A stretch of DNA of 64,000 nucleotides from Flectonema sp. DT1601 (taxonomy: Eukaryota; Euglenozoa; Diplonemea; Diplonemida; Diplonemidae): NCBI GenBank assembly GCA_964019425.1, contig OZ025792.1:1364001-1428000 (forward strand), in the 5' to 3' direction. Below are positions 17,595 to 27,619 of the stretch, in pieces (position 1 is the first letter of the stretch; the number at the start of each line of letters is the position of its first letter). The translations under genes and the position numbers were made by a program. Below the pieces are notes generated by a model. It made no database searches and was not told the origin of the DNA. It saw only the letters and a program-made list of their open reading frames with translations.

Positions 17595-19525
17595 AGTTCA
17601 CTGTTTGTGTTTTTTTAACACCATTAGTGTATTCAAACTAGAAAAAAAAAAGAAAGAAAAAAAAAAAGGAGATGGTTTCCACTTTTCCAATTCTACTGCA
17701 ACTTTTCATTTCACGAAAATAAACACGCTCTCCATAGCGATCAATTGGTGAGGAGACCATTCCTTCTTTTTTTTTTCTTTTTTAATAAAGTAAAAAATTG
17801 ATCTTTTTCTCTTTATCAGGCAACAAGTGTCCTCACAACAGGTTACTTATATACGTACGGTGATCACAATATATCGATCGTACCAAAAAGGAATATTTAA
17901 CTAAACTAAAAAGACTTTATGATACAGTTCCCTAAAAAGGAAAAATCTGCGAACATGTCTCTTTTTTTTTTTCCGTGTTATTATTCAGCAAGGGGGAAAA
18001 AAAAAATATTTATTTATTTATCTTATTTACGAAGCTTAGGAAGCCAAAAGTCAGGAAAAGCTCACAAGGGTAACAGTTATATCGCTACCAGCAACCATGA
18101 GACTCTCACAGACGATAAGAGACGTAGAATAACCTGAAACAAATGTCAACCTAAACCCACCGCCCGCGTGAGCAGACAGTGTTAGAGACGGCTGATAACG
18201 CCAATTTTCGTCATTTTAAGATATAACTTAATACTGTAATTAAAATATAAAGCAACTTGAAAACCCGGCTTAAAAATACAATAAGATTCCGACACGGCTG
18301 CCATGTAAAAAAGACTAAGCAGCCCGGTATCGATAAACCCATACGTGCTGTCGAATATGGGAATTCGGGAGGCCATACTTGGGAGGAAAAGATGCGGTAG
18401 TAAACGAAAAAGAAAAAAAACGGGGAAAAAAAATAAAAGGAAAAAATACCATACGAGGGACGCAGTATTCAGGCCACCCCGATGAACCATTTGAGGCTCT
18501 ATTAGAAAAAAAAAAAAAGAAAAGCAAGATAACATTTTATAAACGTTCGCACGATATGAGGTTATCAATAGGTTCCAAATACAAAACACACACTTTATTA
18601 ACAAATAAACACTTCACAATTGTACATAATTCAGGACAGAGGTTTAAAAGGGGAGAAATGTAAGAAAGTGACAAGTTACTTATAGCGTTGCAGCAACAAG
18701 CAGAAAAAAAATGAAAAGAAAGGGGGAAAAAATGAAACGATTCTATCACTGTGGAACAAACCACGAAAAAATTTTTTTTGTTTTTTTTTTCCCTCCTGAA
18801 AAGACTGAACCACTCAAACAAGCGGACGACTAACCAGCAAAAGACAACTGGAAGCACTCAAGGCGAAGCGTCTCACCCAATGTGTTTAAAGTAAATAGTT
18901 ATAATAAAAAAGTAAGATGGTAAAAGAAAAATGATAAAAACTTTTCTTTTTATAAGATTAAGACGGAACAGAGTGATCTCAAATAAATAAATCAAATCAA
19001 TCAATAAATCGTAAGAAATAATAAGTTTTTCAGTTTTAAAAAAAAAAAAAAAAAAAAAAAATATTCCTTCTTCGGATCTTATACCTCGCACTATTCAGCA
19101 AAGAAAGTAATTAGCTTTGAGACAGCTAGCTGCAAGAAAGAAAAAAGAAAAAAAAAAGCAGGCAACTGTTTGGTAACGAATTCTTTAAATAACCATACTA
19201 AATCATCAGTACAACCACTATCAATAAACAAAGTTGTTATTCACTCCCAATTCATCACCATTCAAAATTAGTTAAGGAGAAAGAAGGGACGGGAGAGCTA
19301 ACCATTTGAGCATACTTATAATGATATAAAATATATGTACTTCATCAAAAGTTAAGTAGGGTTGAGAAGAGAGAAGAGAACAGGGAAATTAAATTCTGGA
19401 AAAATAAAATAAAAGAACAGTAAACACCAAAATCAGGGAAACTGTGTACAATTGGTTAATTAGTTATCAAAATACAACTTAACTGATTACTACGAATAGT
19501 TTGGGTACCCCGCAAATTAGGAGGA

Positions 19526-19572
19526 CAATCGCGAAGATTGCAGTTTTACAGCCTCGGCTGGAAGAGGCTAAC
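19526..19572. other. Two adjacent small hairpins
   Basis: CAATC/GATTG closes a short loop, and a few bases later AGCCTC pairs with GAGGCT. Both sit in a locally GC-richer stretch of an otherwise homopolymeric spacer. The strand and function are unknown; this could be part of a small non-coding RNA. Confidence 0.3.
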
Positions 19573-19611
19573 AAGTTGAAAACAGCGAAGGAAAAATAAA
19601 AGAGAAATTAT

Positions 19612-19752
19612 CTGAGACTTTAACGATGTAAAAAACAGTAACAAATTTAGTTATGTACTGTAGCAAGTACTTGACTGAAAAAACATAAAAGGGAGTGGGG
19701 AGGAAGGTGAAAAAAAAATAAAAAAAATCTTTTTTATTTCATACATAGCATT
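19612..19752. repeat. Dispersed repeat, copy 1
   Basis: The block GACTTTAACGATGTAAAAAA and the following CAGTAACAAATTTAG, then CAAGTAC, a G-rich run and a T-rich end with CATACAT, recur in the same order and orientation at 51843–51970. It is likely a diverged dispersed repeat or a conserved non-coding RNA or untranslated-region element. Confidence 0.45.
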
Positions 19753-21512
19753 ATTCTTTATAATACGACCATGTGTGCCTTATGCCTACAAACCACGAAA
19801 TAAAATAGAACTCCCCGGAACAATACCGAGGATCGTTCACCCCCAGTTGTCCAAAGCATTATAATTGTACTGTGGGCTTACCGAAAGCTTTTAAAAATAC
19901 CACAAAAATTGGGCAGCACATAGCCATATCACTCAGCAAGAAATGAAAACGAAAGGACCACAGTCAGTTTATGATCATAACTTCACCGGACCCAAATTAG
20001 TATTCACAAGCAACAGAAATTGTTAGTGAGAACATCAAGCAGAGAATTACAGAATCTCCTTAATAAGTGACAACACGTCTTATTAGTTGGCAGACACTCA
20101 ATAGTGACAATAAAACCGACATCACAATACAGAATTTTTAGTTTATCTTTTTGGACTTGATTTTTTCCCTTTTTTTTTTTTTTTTTTTTTTTTTTCTGTA
20201 TGGAATATTACCAATAAAAAAAAACACCAGCAACAACATTAAATAAACAGCCATCATAATAAGGAAAGAAAGAAGGGAAAAAAAGGAGAGAGAGGTTAAC
20301 TTTTTCATTTGTACGTAAAATACAAAAAGTATTGTATCATAACGATAATTTAACATTAGTTTTTAGATACAGTGACTAGGTGTGATGGAGGGAGGCGAAA
20401 AAGACGGCTTTGTTTGCATGCTATTACTTGTTAACAACATGTTATTTCATCTAAAGGCGACGATACACTACTGACCTTCAGAAGTAGAGTCATTGCACAA
20501 ACGGAATATATTAATTTAGAAACTTATAAAATGTTCATACAATGCGATAAAAGATGAAGAAAAAAAAACAGTTTCGTGGTTTGCAGTACCTTAATTGCGT
20601 TCAACACATGAAGTAACGAGTAGTACGGTAGTCGTGTTTGAGACCATCTCAATAAAAATATATTTCGAGTGCGAAAGACGAGGACTGCTTTGATGTCAAT
20701 TTAGCACAGCCTCAGATGGCACTTCTTTTCCACAAAAAAACAATAAAGTCACCTGGTGGTTATCACCAGCATATCTTCTCTTTTCATTTTAACAAAGTAT
20801 CGCAAAAAAAAAAAAAAACTAAAACGAATGTTGGGCAACAAGCGTAAACTTTCTTTACTTTTTATTAGTATAAGTAGGTTCACGGTTTCGTACACAAACA
20901 AAACATCAACAAAGTGTTATATATTACCATTCTGTTGTATTGCTTAGGATGAAGCCAATTATTTCTTTTTAGTATCGTTAGTTAGTTGTCGTTAACCTAA
21001 AAGAAAAAGAAGAAAAAAAGGGGGTAACCGACAATCTTGACTGTCAGCGGCAAAGGGGGGAAAAGTGACAACGCACCTATTTTAAAGGAGTTATAAGAAA
21101 GAGGAAGGGAGAAGAAGAAAAAAAAAGACAAGATAGGCAAACTAGTGAGTAGGTATTTCATTAATAGAAATACAAAACAAAAATAAAAAAAATAGCAAAA
21201 AAAAAAACTATAAAAATAAAAAAAAACTTAACCAACAACTATCCCATTATCAAAAGAGTTGTGCAACAAGATGAAAGATTGGCACAAAAAAAAAAAAAGA
21301 GATGCAATTAATACAAAGCAACTTGGGTTCGGCCAACCCAACAGTTGATTTCGAAAAAAATCTCATGCGTGTCCTGCACATGCAGCTAGCTTTCAAATTG
21401 TAATTATCCGTTTGTAAATGAAATAAATTCAAAGATAGATAATAAAGGGACACTTATATTAAAAAAAAAAATTAAGAAAACACCAAAAAAAAAGTAATTA
21501 TAAAACACTATT

Positions 21513-21562
21513 CACTCAGAGCAAACCGCCGCAAGATTATGCTGCGGGGTGACAACCGAGTG
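21513..21562 (+). ncRNA. Candidate single-hairpin small RNA with internal pocket
   Basis: CACTC (21513–21517) pairs with GAGTG (21558–21562) and CCGC pairs with GCGG inside it, leaving two facing single-stranded stretches (AGAGCAAA and a GTGACAACC-like strand). A run of five Ts follows at once. The shape is like one hairpin of an H/ACA guide RNA with its pseudouridylation pocket, the single-hairpin form known from trypanosomatids, but no ACA or AGA box is clear. It is a candidate only. Confidence 0.3.
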
Positions 21563-22366
21563 TTTTTCGCATTTGATTTTGAAAATATTTTGCATTTATT
21601 TTGATGCGTTTTTTTTTTTTGGAACAGATTTCACAAATTTCAAACCAACAAACTAATTAATATATCTACACCATGGTGATCTTGAATGTATTCTTCTATA
21701 AGAAGAAGAGGGGAAACTAACTCCAGAAAATCAACGTAACCACAACAAAACAGAAGGAAGGAGGGAGAAGGGGAAAAAGGGATTCTTCGGATATTTTTTT
21801 TTATGTCACGAATTGACAGTCAAAGCTCCGGATTTCTACGTAGTTTAAAATAAGAAATTTAAATAAATAAAAATAAAAATAAAAAAAAAAAAAAAAGGAA
21901 GTAGAAAAAGTAGCAGCTATAAACAATCTTCGCGGACCGAGATTCCGGAATAATATAATTTTTTATTTCAAGACAACCACACAGCAGTGGTGCCGATACA
22001 GAGAGACAATTAATCTTTTTTTTTTTTTTTTTTTCGTTTGTCAGGATGGATTCTGTTCAGAGGCTGCCACACTACTTTCCTATTCCTCAAGTGAGGATAT
22101 TGTTTTCTTTGATTGTTTAAATGAACCGGAGAAAAGGGAACATGGGAAAGGAGAAAAGAGAAGAACAAGAGCTTGAGCCATCTATAACTCAGCAAAAATG
22201 CGATTCAGACACGCGGTAGTTTCTACCTTACGTGTGTGATTGTTGCAAGAAATAAATATTAAAAAAAAGAAAAATTAATGCAGATGCCAAACAAATCAAA
22301 TCAAGTGACTTGTTGAATAATAATAAAAAGAATGACTCATATACAGGAATAATACCATGTTAGTAC

Positions 22367-25300
22367 TTAAACAAATGACCTGCTGTTTCTGCTGTGAATT
22401 TGAGACATTGGAATTGCAGAAGTCATCGACTTTCGTCGAGGAGAAGAAGCATACTGAGAGCAGTAGAACTCACGAACAGCACTGTGATCATCAGTCATCA
22501 TACCGAGAGAGTGGTTTGCACTGTCATGACTTGGAGGAGAATAGTCTTCAGAAGACGAATCCATATCACCACAGGCGTCATCTTCGTTTGATGATACAGA
22601 CTGAGATAGTAAAGGTTTCCCCAAGTCAGTTGTTTCGTTTAGTGATTGACTTCCTTCGTATGGAGTCGCGTCTTTCCATTCACGGTGATTCTCAAGCATT
22701 GTTCTTCCACGTTCTGTACCTTGTTTACAGAATTCAGAATATGATCTGGGCTTACCACCATAGTCAAGACGTTTTTCAATCTCAGCTGCTTCCCATTCAA
22801 CAGTCCCACCGAACGTGTCAACGAATGCTTGTTTTACCTCATACTCATGAGTAGTTGGATGTCTTCTTCTTTCTTGATACTCTTGGTAGTCAAGCATATC
22901 GAATAGTTCTCTCTCACCAAATCCCCTGGCCTCCAAGACATCGAGAGCCTTCTTTTGAATCTTTCTTCTTCTTCCGACTTTCATGTCCCATATGAATGTT
23001 GCCAAGTCGTACAGCGCTTTGAACGCAATTAAGAATGTGACGGCAATTAGAATCCTGCCTCCATGACCGAATAAGTTTGTTCTGGTGGAGCTGGGTTGGA
23101 TTCCCATTGCTATAGATAAAAACAGCATTGCGACTACCATAAGAAGAGATATTAATATTTGGATGAAGTTTTCAAGTACTGACATAAACGGTCTGAATTT
23201 AACAACTGCTACCAAGTACATGAACAGTAAAAGTAAAATCAATGAATTACGAACATTACAGGCAGTTTGATCCGATGTCGTCCAAGCAGCAAAGAAAGAA
23301 AACAAAAGAAGATGGCCTATGTCAAGAAGGGGAAACCATTGGTAGCCATGTCGGTAAGATTCAAAAATTGCACCGAAATGCTCTACAAAACGACCATGGG
23401 TGGAAACCCATATAGACTTTCCGAAAACAAAAATATAAACCCTGCGGAAGAATGATCCCTTTTCGAGAAACCCTTCTTGGCGAGTTCCTATTTTTCGTTC
23501 GATAGCATCAACGGAATGATCGACTTCAAGTAAATTATGATCATAAAGCCTCGGATCAGGGATTGTTATAGCATCAAACCCACGCTGTTTAAGAACCGTC
23601 CACCACAATATGATTGGTGAGCAACACATAGAAATCATAAACACCCATCCCAAGACTGCACAATACGATGGAACGTTTTCATGATCCCATCCGAATGCCA
23701 TGTGTGCTGCCGATAGAGACATTCCGGGTAAGAGAAAAAAGAACGGCAGATATAACAGTCCAGGTGCACGGATGTTGCCCAGGGCTACTGTGAATTTTAT
23801 GTCCCACAACTGCATTTGAATGAAGCAGGCGAATAGTAAAACGAGACTGAAGAAGAATATTAAAAGTGGATCCCAAATGATTGCACCTAAAAAGTATCGT
23901 TGAGAATGAGTTCCTATTCCCATACCAACAGGGTGAAATTCCCAATCAAGTGGTTCTGACTCTCCCAAATCTAAGTCCTCAACTTTACAGTCGAGGTTAG
24001 CTAACATTCCTATTGGTCCCGCTTTTGTACCAGCTCCTGCTAATGCCACATCCAACACACTTTTTAATCCCGTATCTATTCCAGTTGGAAAGCATGTTGG
24101 AGCCTTGTCCATATTCCACTTCCCACCTGTTAAACACACTGCACTAGCGCAATCCATGCCCTTCTTCAAGATCTTACAGCTGCCAGCAAAAGCAACTTTC
24201 TCCCCCGTGGCACATCTTTCCCCTCGGACCATGAAGTCCTTCGTCCACGTTCCTAAATCATCAAATAAACATGGCAACTCAGCAACTGTAGTTGTTGGGG
24301 GTGTTGGTGTCGGAGGTGTTGGTGTGTTTGGAATATCAGTTTTGGGAACACTCGTCACAACTGCAGTCGGCACAGCAGTCGGTACTGTGGTCGGTACTGC
24401 GGTCGGTATGGCTGTAGGCAATGTAGTTGGTATCGAAGTTGGTGTGGCGGTAGGTGCATAAGTCTGGTGAGGAGGTAGCGGTGTAGGAGGAATTGGAATG
24501 GGTGTCGGTGGTGCATTAGTCGGGACAGTCGTTGGTACAGCCGTCGGGACAGCGGTCGGGATAGTTGTAGGAATTACTGTTGGTATGGCAGTCGGTCCGT
24601 AAGTCATAGCAGGAGGTAACGGAGTTGGAGGAATCGGAACCAGGGTAGGTACTGCAGTTGGAGCAACTGTTGGTATGGCGGTTGGCACAGCCGTTGGAAC
24701 TAATGTTGGCACCGCTGTCGGCACTGCGGTTGGCACCGCTGTTGGTACAGCAGTGGGAACGGCTGTTGGGACTGCGGTTGGGACCCCTGTCGGAACGGCT
24801 GTCGGGATAGAGGTCGGAATGGCAGTTGGCACAGCAGTGGGTATAGCAGTAGGTACAGCCGTAGGTACAGCCGTAGGTACAGCCGTAGGTACAGCCGTAG
24901 GCACAGCCGTGGGCACAGCCGTGGGCACAGCCGTGGGCACAGCAGTAGGTACAGCAGTAGGTACAGCCGTGGGCACAGCCGTAGGCACAGTAGTAGGTAC
25001 AGCAGTAGGTACAGCAGTAGGTACAGCCGTAGGCACAGCAGTAGGTACAGCGGTAGGAATGGCTGTTGGTACAGCAGTAGGGACTGCCGTCGGAACGGCA
25101 GTTGGTACCGCGGTCGGAATCGCAGTCGGCACCGCAGTCGGCACCGCAGTCGGCACCGCAGTCGGCACCGCAGTCGGCACCGCAGTCGGCACCGCAGTCG
25201 GCACCGCAGTCGGCACCGCAGTCGGCACCGCCGTCGGTGCAACAGTGGGGACAGCTGTTGGGACTGCAGTTGGAACCGCAGTCGGAACCGCAGTCGGAAC

Positions 25301-25930
25301 CGCAGTCGGAACTGCTGTTGGGATCGCTGTTGGGACTGCAGTCGGGATTGCCGTTGGTACTGCAGTTGGCGCATCTGTAGTCGGAACACAAGTGATAGTA
25401 GTCGTTGACCAACTACCACTCATACAAGTTGTGCTATCACAAGTACCAGTACCTGTATAAGAACATGTCGTACCTTCAGCAACACTACTTGTTGTACAAC
25501 TGCTGGTAGCACTTGCAGGAGCAGTGACGTCAGCAAGTACGCATCCTCTGAAATCCCAACACGAGTACCCTGCGGAGGCAATTATTCTATTAACAGGGTG
25601 AACACCTGCAGCTGCAGCAAAACCTGCCTCAAAATCACTCCAAGTATCAGTTGGTCCGGTTCCAATAGTGCCAGGAAACATTACTCCATAGTCAGTCTCT
25701 AAATAACATTGTCCGCTAGTAAAAGAAATCGATTTACAACCGTTGGTGTTGTAATCTTCACAGAGAGTCTTACAAGCAGCTAGTGTGGCCACATTATCTT
25801 TTACATAGTGAGGGCAGGTTGCAACTGTTGCTCCATTGCACTGGCAGATCCCATTTCCCATATCAACCCATGCCGTGCTCGATACTTTTGGTATCAAAGC
25901 AATAACGCATATCAGCCACCTCAGTAGCAT
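22367..25930 (-). CDS. Surface protein: PAN-like ectodomain, (PTAV)n stalk, multi-pass membrane domain
   Basis: I start at the ATG at 25930, which opens a signal peptide (MLLRWLICVIALIPKVSSTA); an earlier in-frame ATG at 26020 precedes an acceptor-like TTGTTTTTAACAG. The protein has about 1187 residues. A cysteine-rich PAN/apple-like unit (CQCNG … CKTLCEDY … CYLETD) and a small second cysteine module are followed by about 350 residues of PTAV/PTAI tetrapeptide repeats. A second cysteine region and six to eight transmembrane helices come next (for example IIWDPLLIFFFSLVLLFACF), then an acidic, Ser-rich cytosolic tail. It is probably a large adhesion or sensing protein at the cell surface. The family is not firmly identified. 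Confidence 0.85.
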   Translation of the reverse strand: MLLRWLICVIALIPKVSSTAWVDMGNGICQCNGATVATCPHYVKDNVATLAACKTLCEDYNTNGCKSISFTSGQCYLETDYGVMFPGTIGTGPTDTWSDFEAGFAAAAGVHPVNRIIASAGYSCWDFRGCVLADVTAPASATSSCTTSSVAEGTTCSYTGTGTCDSTTCMSGSWSTTTITCVPTTDAPTAVPTAIPTAVPTAIPTAVPTAVPTAVPTAVPTAVPTAVPTVAPTAVPTAVPTAVPTAVPTAVPTAVPTAVPTAVPTAVPTAIPTAVPTAVPTAVPTAVPTAIPTAVPTAVPTAVPTAVPTAVPTTVPTAVPTAVPTAVPTAVPTAVPTAVPTAVPTAVPTAVPTAVPTAVPTAIPTAVPTAIPTSIPTAVPTGVPTAVPTAVPTAVPTAVPTAVPTAVPTLVPTAVPTAIPTVAPTAVPTLVPIPPTPLPPAMTYGPTAIPTVIPTTIPTAVPTAVPTTVPTNAPPTPIPIPPTPLPPHQTYAPTATPTSIPTTLPTAIPTAVPTTVPTAVPTAVVTSVPKTDIPNTPTPPTPTPPTTTVAELPCLFDDLGTWTKDFMVRGERCATGEKVAFAGSCKILKKGMDCASAVCLTGGKWNMDKAPTCFPTGIDTGLKSVLDVALAGAGTKAGPIGMLANLDCKVEDLDLGESEPLDWEFHPVGMGIGTHSQRYFLGAIIWDPLLIFFFSLVLLFACFIQMQLWDIKFTVALGNIRAPGLLYLPFFFLLPGMSLSAAHMAFGWDHENVPSYCAVLGWVFMISMCCSPIILWWTVLKQRGFDAITIPDPRLYDHNLLEVDHSVDAIERKIGTRQEGFLEKGSFFRRVYIFVFGKSIWVSTHGRFVEHFGAIFESYRHGYQWFPLLDIGHLLLFSFFAAWTTSDQTACNVRNSLILLLLFMYLVAVVKFRPFMSVLENFIQILISLLMVVAMLFLSIAMGIQPSSTRTNLFGHGGRILIAVTFLIAFKALYDLATFIWDMKVGRRRKIQKKALDVLEARGFGERELFDMLDYQEYQERRRHPTTHEYEVKQAFVDTFGGTVEWEAAEIEKRLDYGGKPRSYSEFCKQGTERGRTMLENHREWKDATPYEGSQSLNETTDLGKPLLSQSVSSNEDDACGDMDSSSEDYSPPSHDSANHSLGMMTDDHSAVREFYCSQYASSPRRKSMTSAIPMSQIHSRNSRSFV
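24355..25380. repeat. 12-bp coding minisatellite
   Basis: A 12-bp unit, read on the plus strand as variants of GCAGTCGGCACC, is repeated for about 1 kb inside the surface-protein gene and encodes Pro-Thr-Ala-Val. One block at 25130–25230 holds near-identical units in a row, showing recent expansion; others have drifted at synonymous positions. The unit length of 12 keeps all frames open, which makes long but spurious frames on both strands. Confidence 0.9.
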
Positions 25931-26338
25931 TTCTATTAGTCTGTTTGAAATGAATGGTAATAATCGTGGCTTATTATTATTATTATTGTCATTTGGGAAA
26001 CTGTTAAAAACAAGCTCCATGTCGGTCGGAGAAACCAAAAAAAAAAAAAAAGAGGGGGGAAAATTAAAAATTAAAACACCTTTTCACATAAATTAAAATA
26101 ATCAAAATTCGCATTATTTTCTTTTTTTTTGTTTACAAAAGATCGATGAGTGATTTTTTTTACTGTGCAGAGTGTAGTTGTAATTCAAAGAGTCGAAACT
26201 TTCTCTACTTTATATAAAAAAACACCGCAACAAACTACGATGGAGGAACTCAAGCCGTGAAATGAATCGGCTGTAAATAAATTTCTCCCTCTATTTTTTT
26301 ATTTTTTTCAATATTCGTTAATAAGGTACTCAATACTG
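25931..26338. other. Spacer between SKP1 and surface-protein gene
   Basis: Holds the probable 5' untranslated region of the surface-protein gene with its acceptor-like site and ATT-repeat tract (25974–25987), and A/T runs near 26037–26052. No other gene is seen. Confidence 0.55.
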
Positions 26339-26812
26339 TTATTCGATGCAACGTTCTCTTTTTAACGCTTCTTCTTCTTCTTCTGTGAAGTCGTTTTTGA
26401 GACCGAACATTGCTCTGATTTCTTCTACTGATTGGGATTTCATTTTTTCAGCAACCACGGCTGACGTCAATTCCAACAAGTCTTTAACTCCGAGAAAGTT
26501 TGCTCCATTTATGATATCAAAAACAACTGCGTCTTCGGAATTAGTTTCAACGAACTGACGATCCCAATCTCCCAGCAACTCTTTCAAGTTACGTCGAAGA
26601 GGTTTTTCTAACTCTGGTGCCTGACGCTTCCAATGAACTTCCATATAATCGATAATTTTTTTTAAAGTGACACCTTCTACAGTTGTTATCGGTATCTGTG
26701 TAATTGTATCATCATCAGCCAACAGATCTTTTAGTAAGGAACTTAGCATGCAGGCATCCCGAGATACTTCTATTCTCATTTCATCTTTTGATATTAATGT
26801 AATTGAACTCAT
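26339..26812 (-). CDS. SKP1: SKP1, SCF ubiquitin-ligase adaptor
   Basis: A complete 157-residue SKP1: N-terminal BTB/POZ-like fold (SSITLISKDEMRIEVSRDAC … SSLLKDLL), PITTVEGVTLKKIIDYMEVH, and the C-terminal F-box-binding helices (NGANFLGVKDLLELTSAVVA, then MFGLKNDFTEEEEEALKRE). SKP1 links F-box proteins to cullin-1 in SCF E3 ligases. Length and all core motifs are normal; the usual WC before the terminus is replaced by RCIE. An acceptor-like TTATTCAACAG lies about 30 bases before the ATG. Confidence 0.97.
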   Translation of the reverse strand: MSSITLISKDEMRIEVSRDACMLSSLLKDLLADDDTITQIPITTVEGVTLKKIIDYMEVHWKRQAPELEKPLRRNLKELLGDWDRQFVETNSEDAVVFDIINGANFLGVKDLLELTSAVVAEKMKSQSVEEIRAMFGLKNDFTEEEEEALKRERCIE

Positions 26813-27619
26813 GTTATAGTATTGGTTGGTCAGGTTATCTACTGTTGAATAATAAAATCAAAATTAGTTTATTTTGGGTCAATAATCTTCTGAGTGTATT
26901 AACGAAAAAGGTATTCTTACCCTCCTATGAAACCTATTATCTATTTTACGGTGTAATAATAAAGAGCGCCTTTAGTCTCGGGTAAACTTTTGCCAAAAGT
27001 GCCAATTACCTTTAAAACAAAACGAAACGAAATAATTCATGATAAGCATCGCAAGATTGCACTGTAATCATAACATCAACAAGGTAATCAAAGCTGCAGT
27101 TTGAGATCATGTTATGTACTGTTTGGAAAAGTTATGTTAAATATTCCAATTCAAAATTTTCCAACAAAGATCTGACCACAAGGTGTAAATATATTTTATT
27201 ATAATTTTAAAAATCAACAAACAAACAAGAACTACCACTTCATCAGTAGATTCGAATAACTCGAAGACGTGATGTGGAAGTATAATTCTGAATGATAATT
27301 TACAAAATCAACTCCCACACCCTCCCTCTCTCATAACCTAATTGGATTCACAGAAAGTAGAACTAATTCACTTGTTGTAAGTTTTTGACAAGATTGACTA
27401 TAAAAAAATATATTATAATTAAATTTAATTAAGTGTATTATTATTTTGTTGTAAATAAATTTTAAAAAAAAAAAAAGTTTTTAAAAAAAACAAAGGAGAG
27501 ATTTCGCTATCGGAGACAATTATTGGTAGCACACTACTAACAGAGCTCTCTTGGTTATGATCCACAGATATCTAGTATTGAAGAGCGTTGTGGACTGTTT
27601 GCTTACAGTTGAATTAAAG
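26813..27619. other. AT-rich intergenic spacer
   Basis: No coding or structured RNA signal is seen. AT-rich sequence with A/T runs near 27400–27490. Confidence 0.55.

Larger units (their letters stand above)
16772..22366. other. 5.6-kb gene-free region rich in A/T homopolymers
   Basis: No frame with coding character is found on either strand. There are many T and A runs of 15–30 bases (for example near 17563–17590, 19039–19061, 20170–20196 and 21882–21897). Local hairpins stand out against this background at 19526–19572 and 21513–21562. A stretch at 19612–19752 resembles one at 51843–51970. The region could hold small RNA genes, long untranslated regions, or transcription start/stop DNA within the gene array. 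Confidence 0.55.

Noticed and set aside
18182-18857. Overlapping frames on both strands near 18.2–18.9 kb
   Set aside because: They consist mostly of lysine or phenylalanine runs from homopolymers, with no domain and no acceptor-start pattern.
21988-22018. U6-like ATACAGAGA motif followed by Ts
   Set aside because: Only the short ACAGAGA-like motif matches; the AGC triad and the rest of U6 are absent.
24516-25412. Long frames on both strands through the PTAV repeat region
   Set aside because: They arise because a 12-bp unit lacks stops in every frame. The products are low-complexity repeats; only the minus-strand frame with flanking cysteine domains and a signal peptide is a gene.
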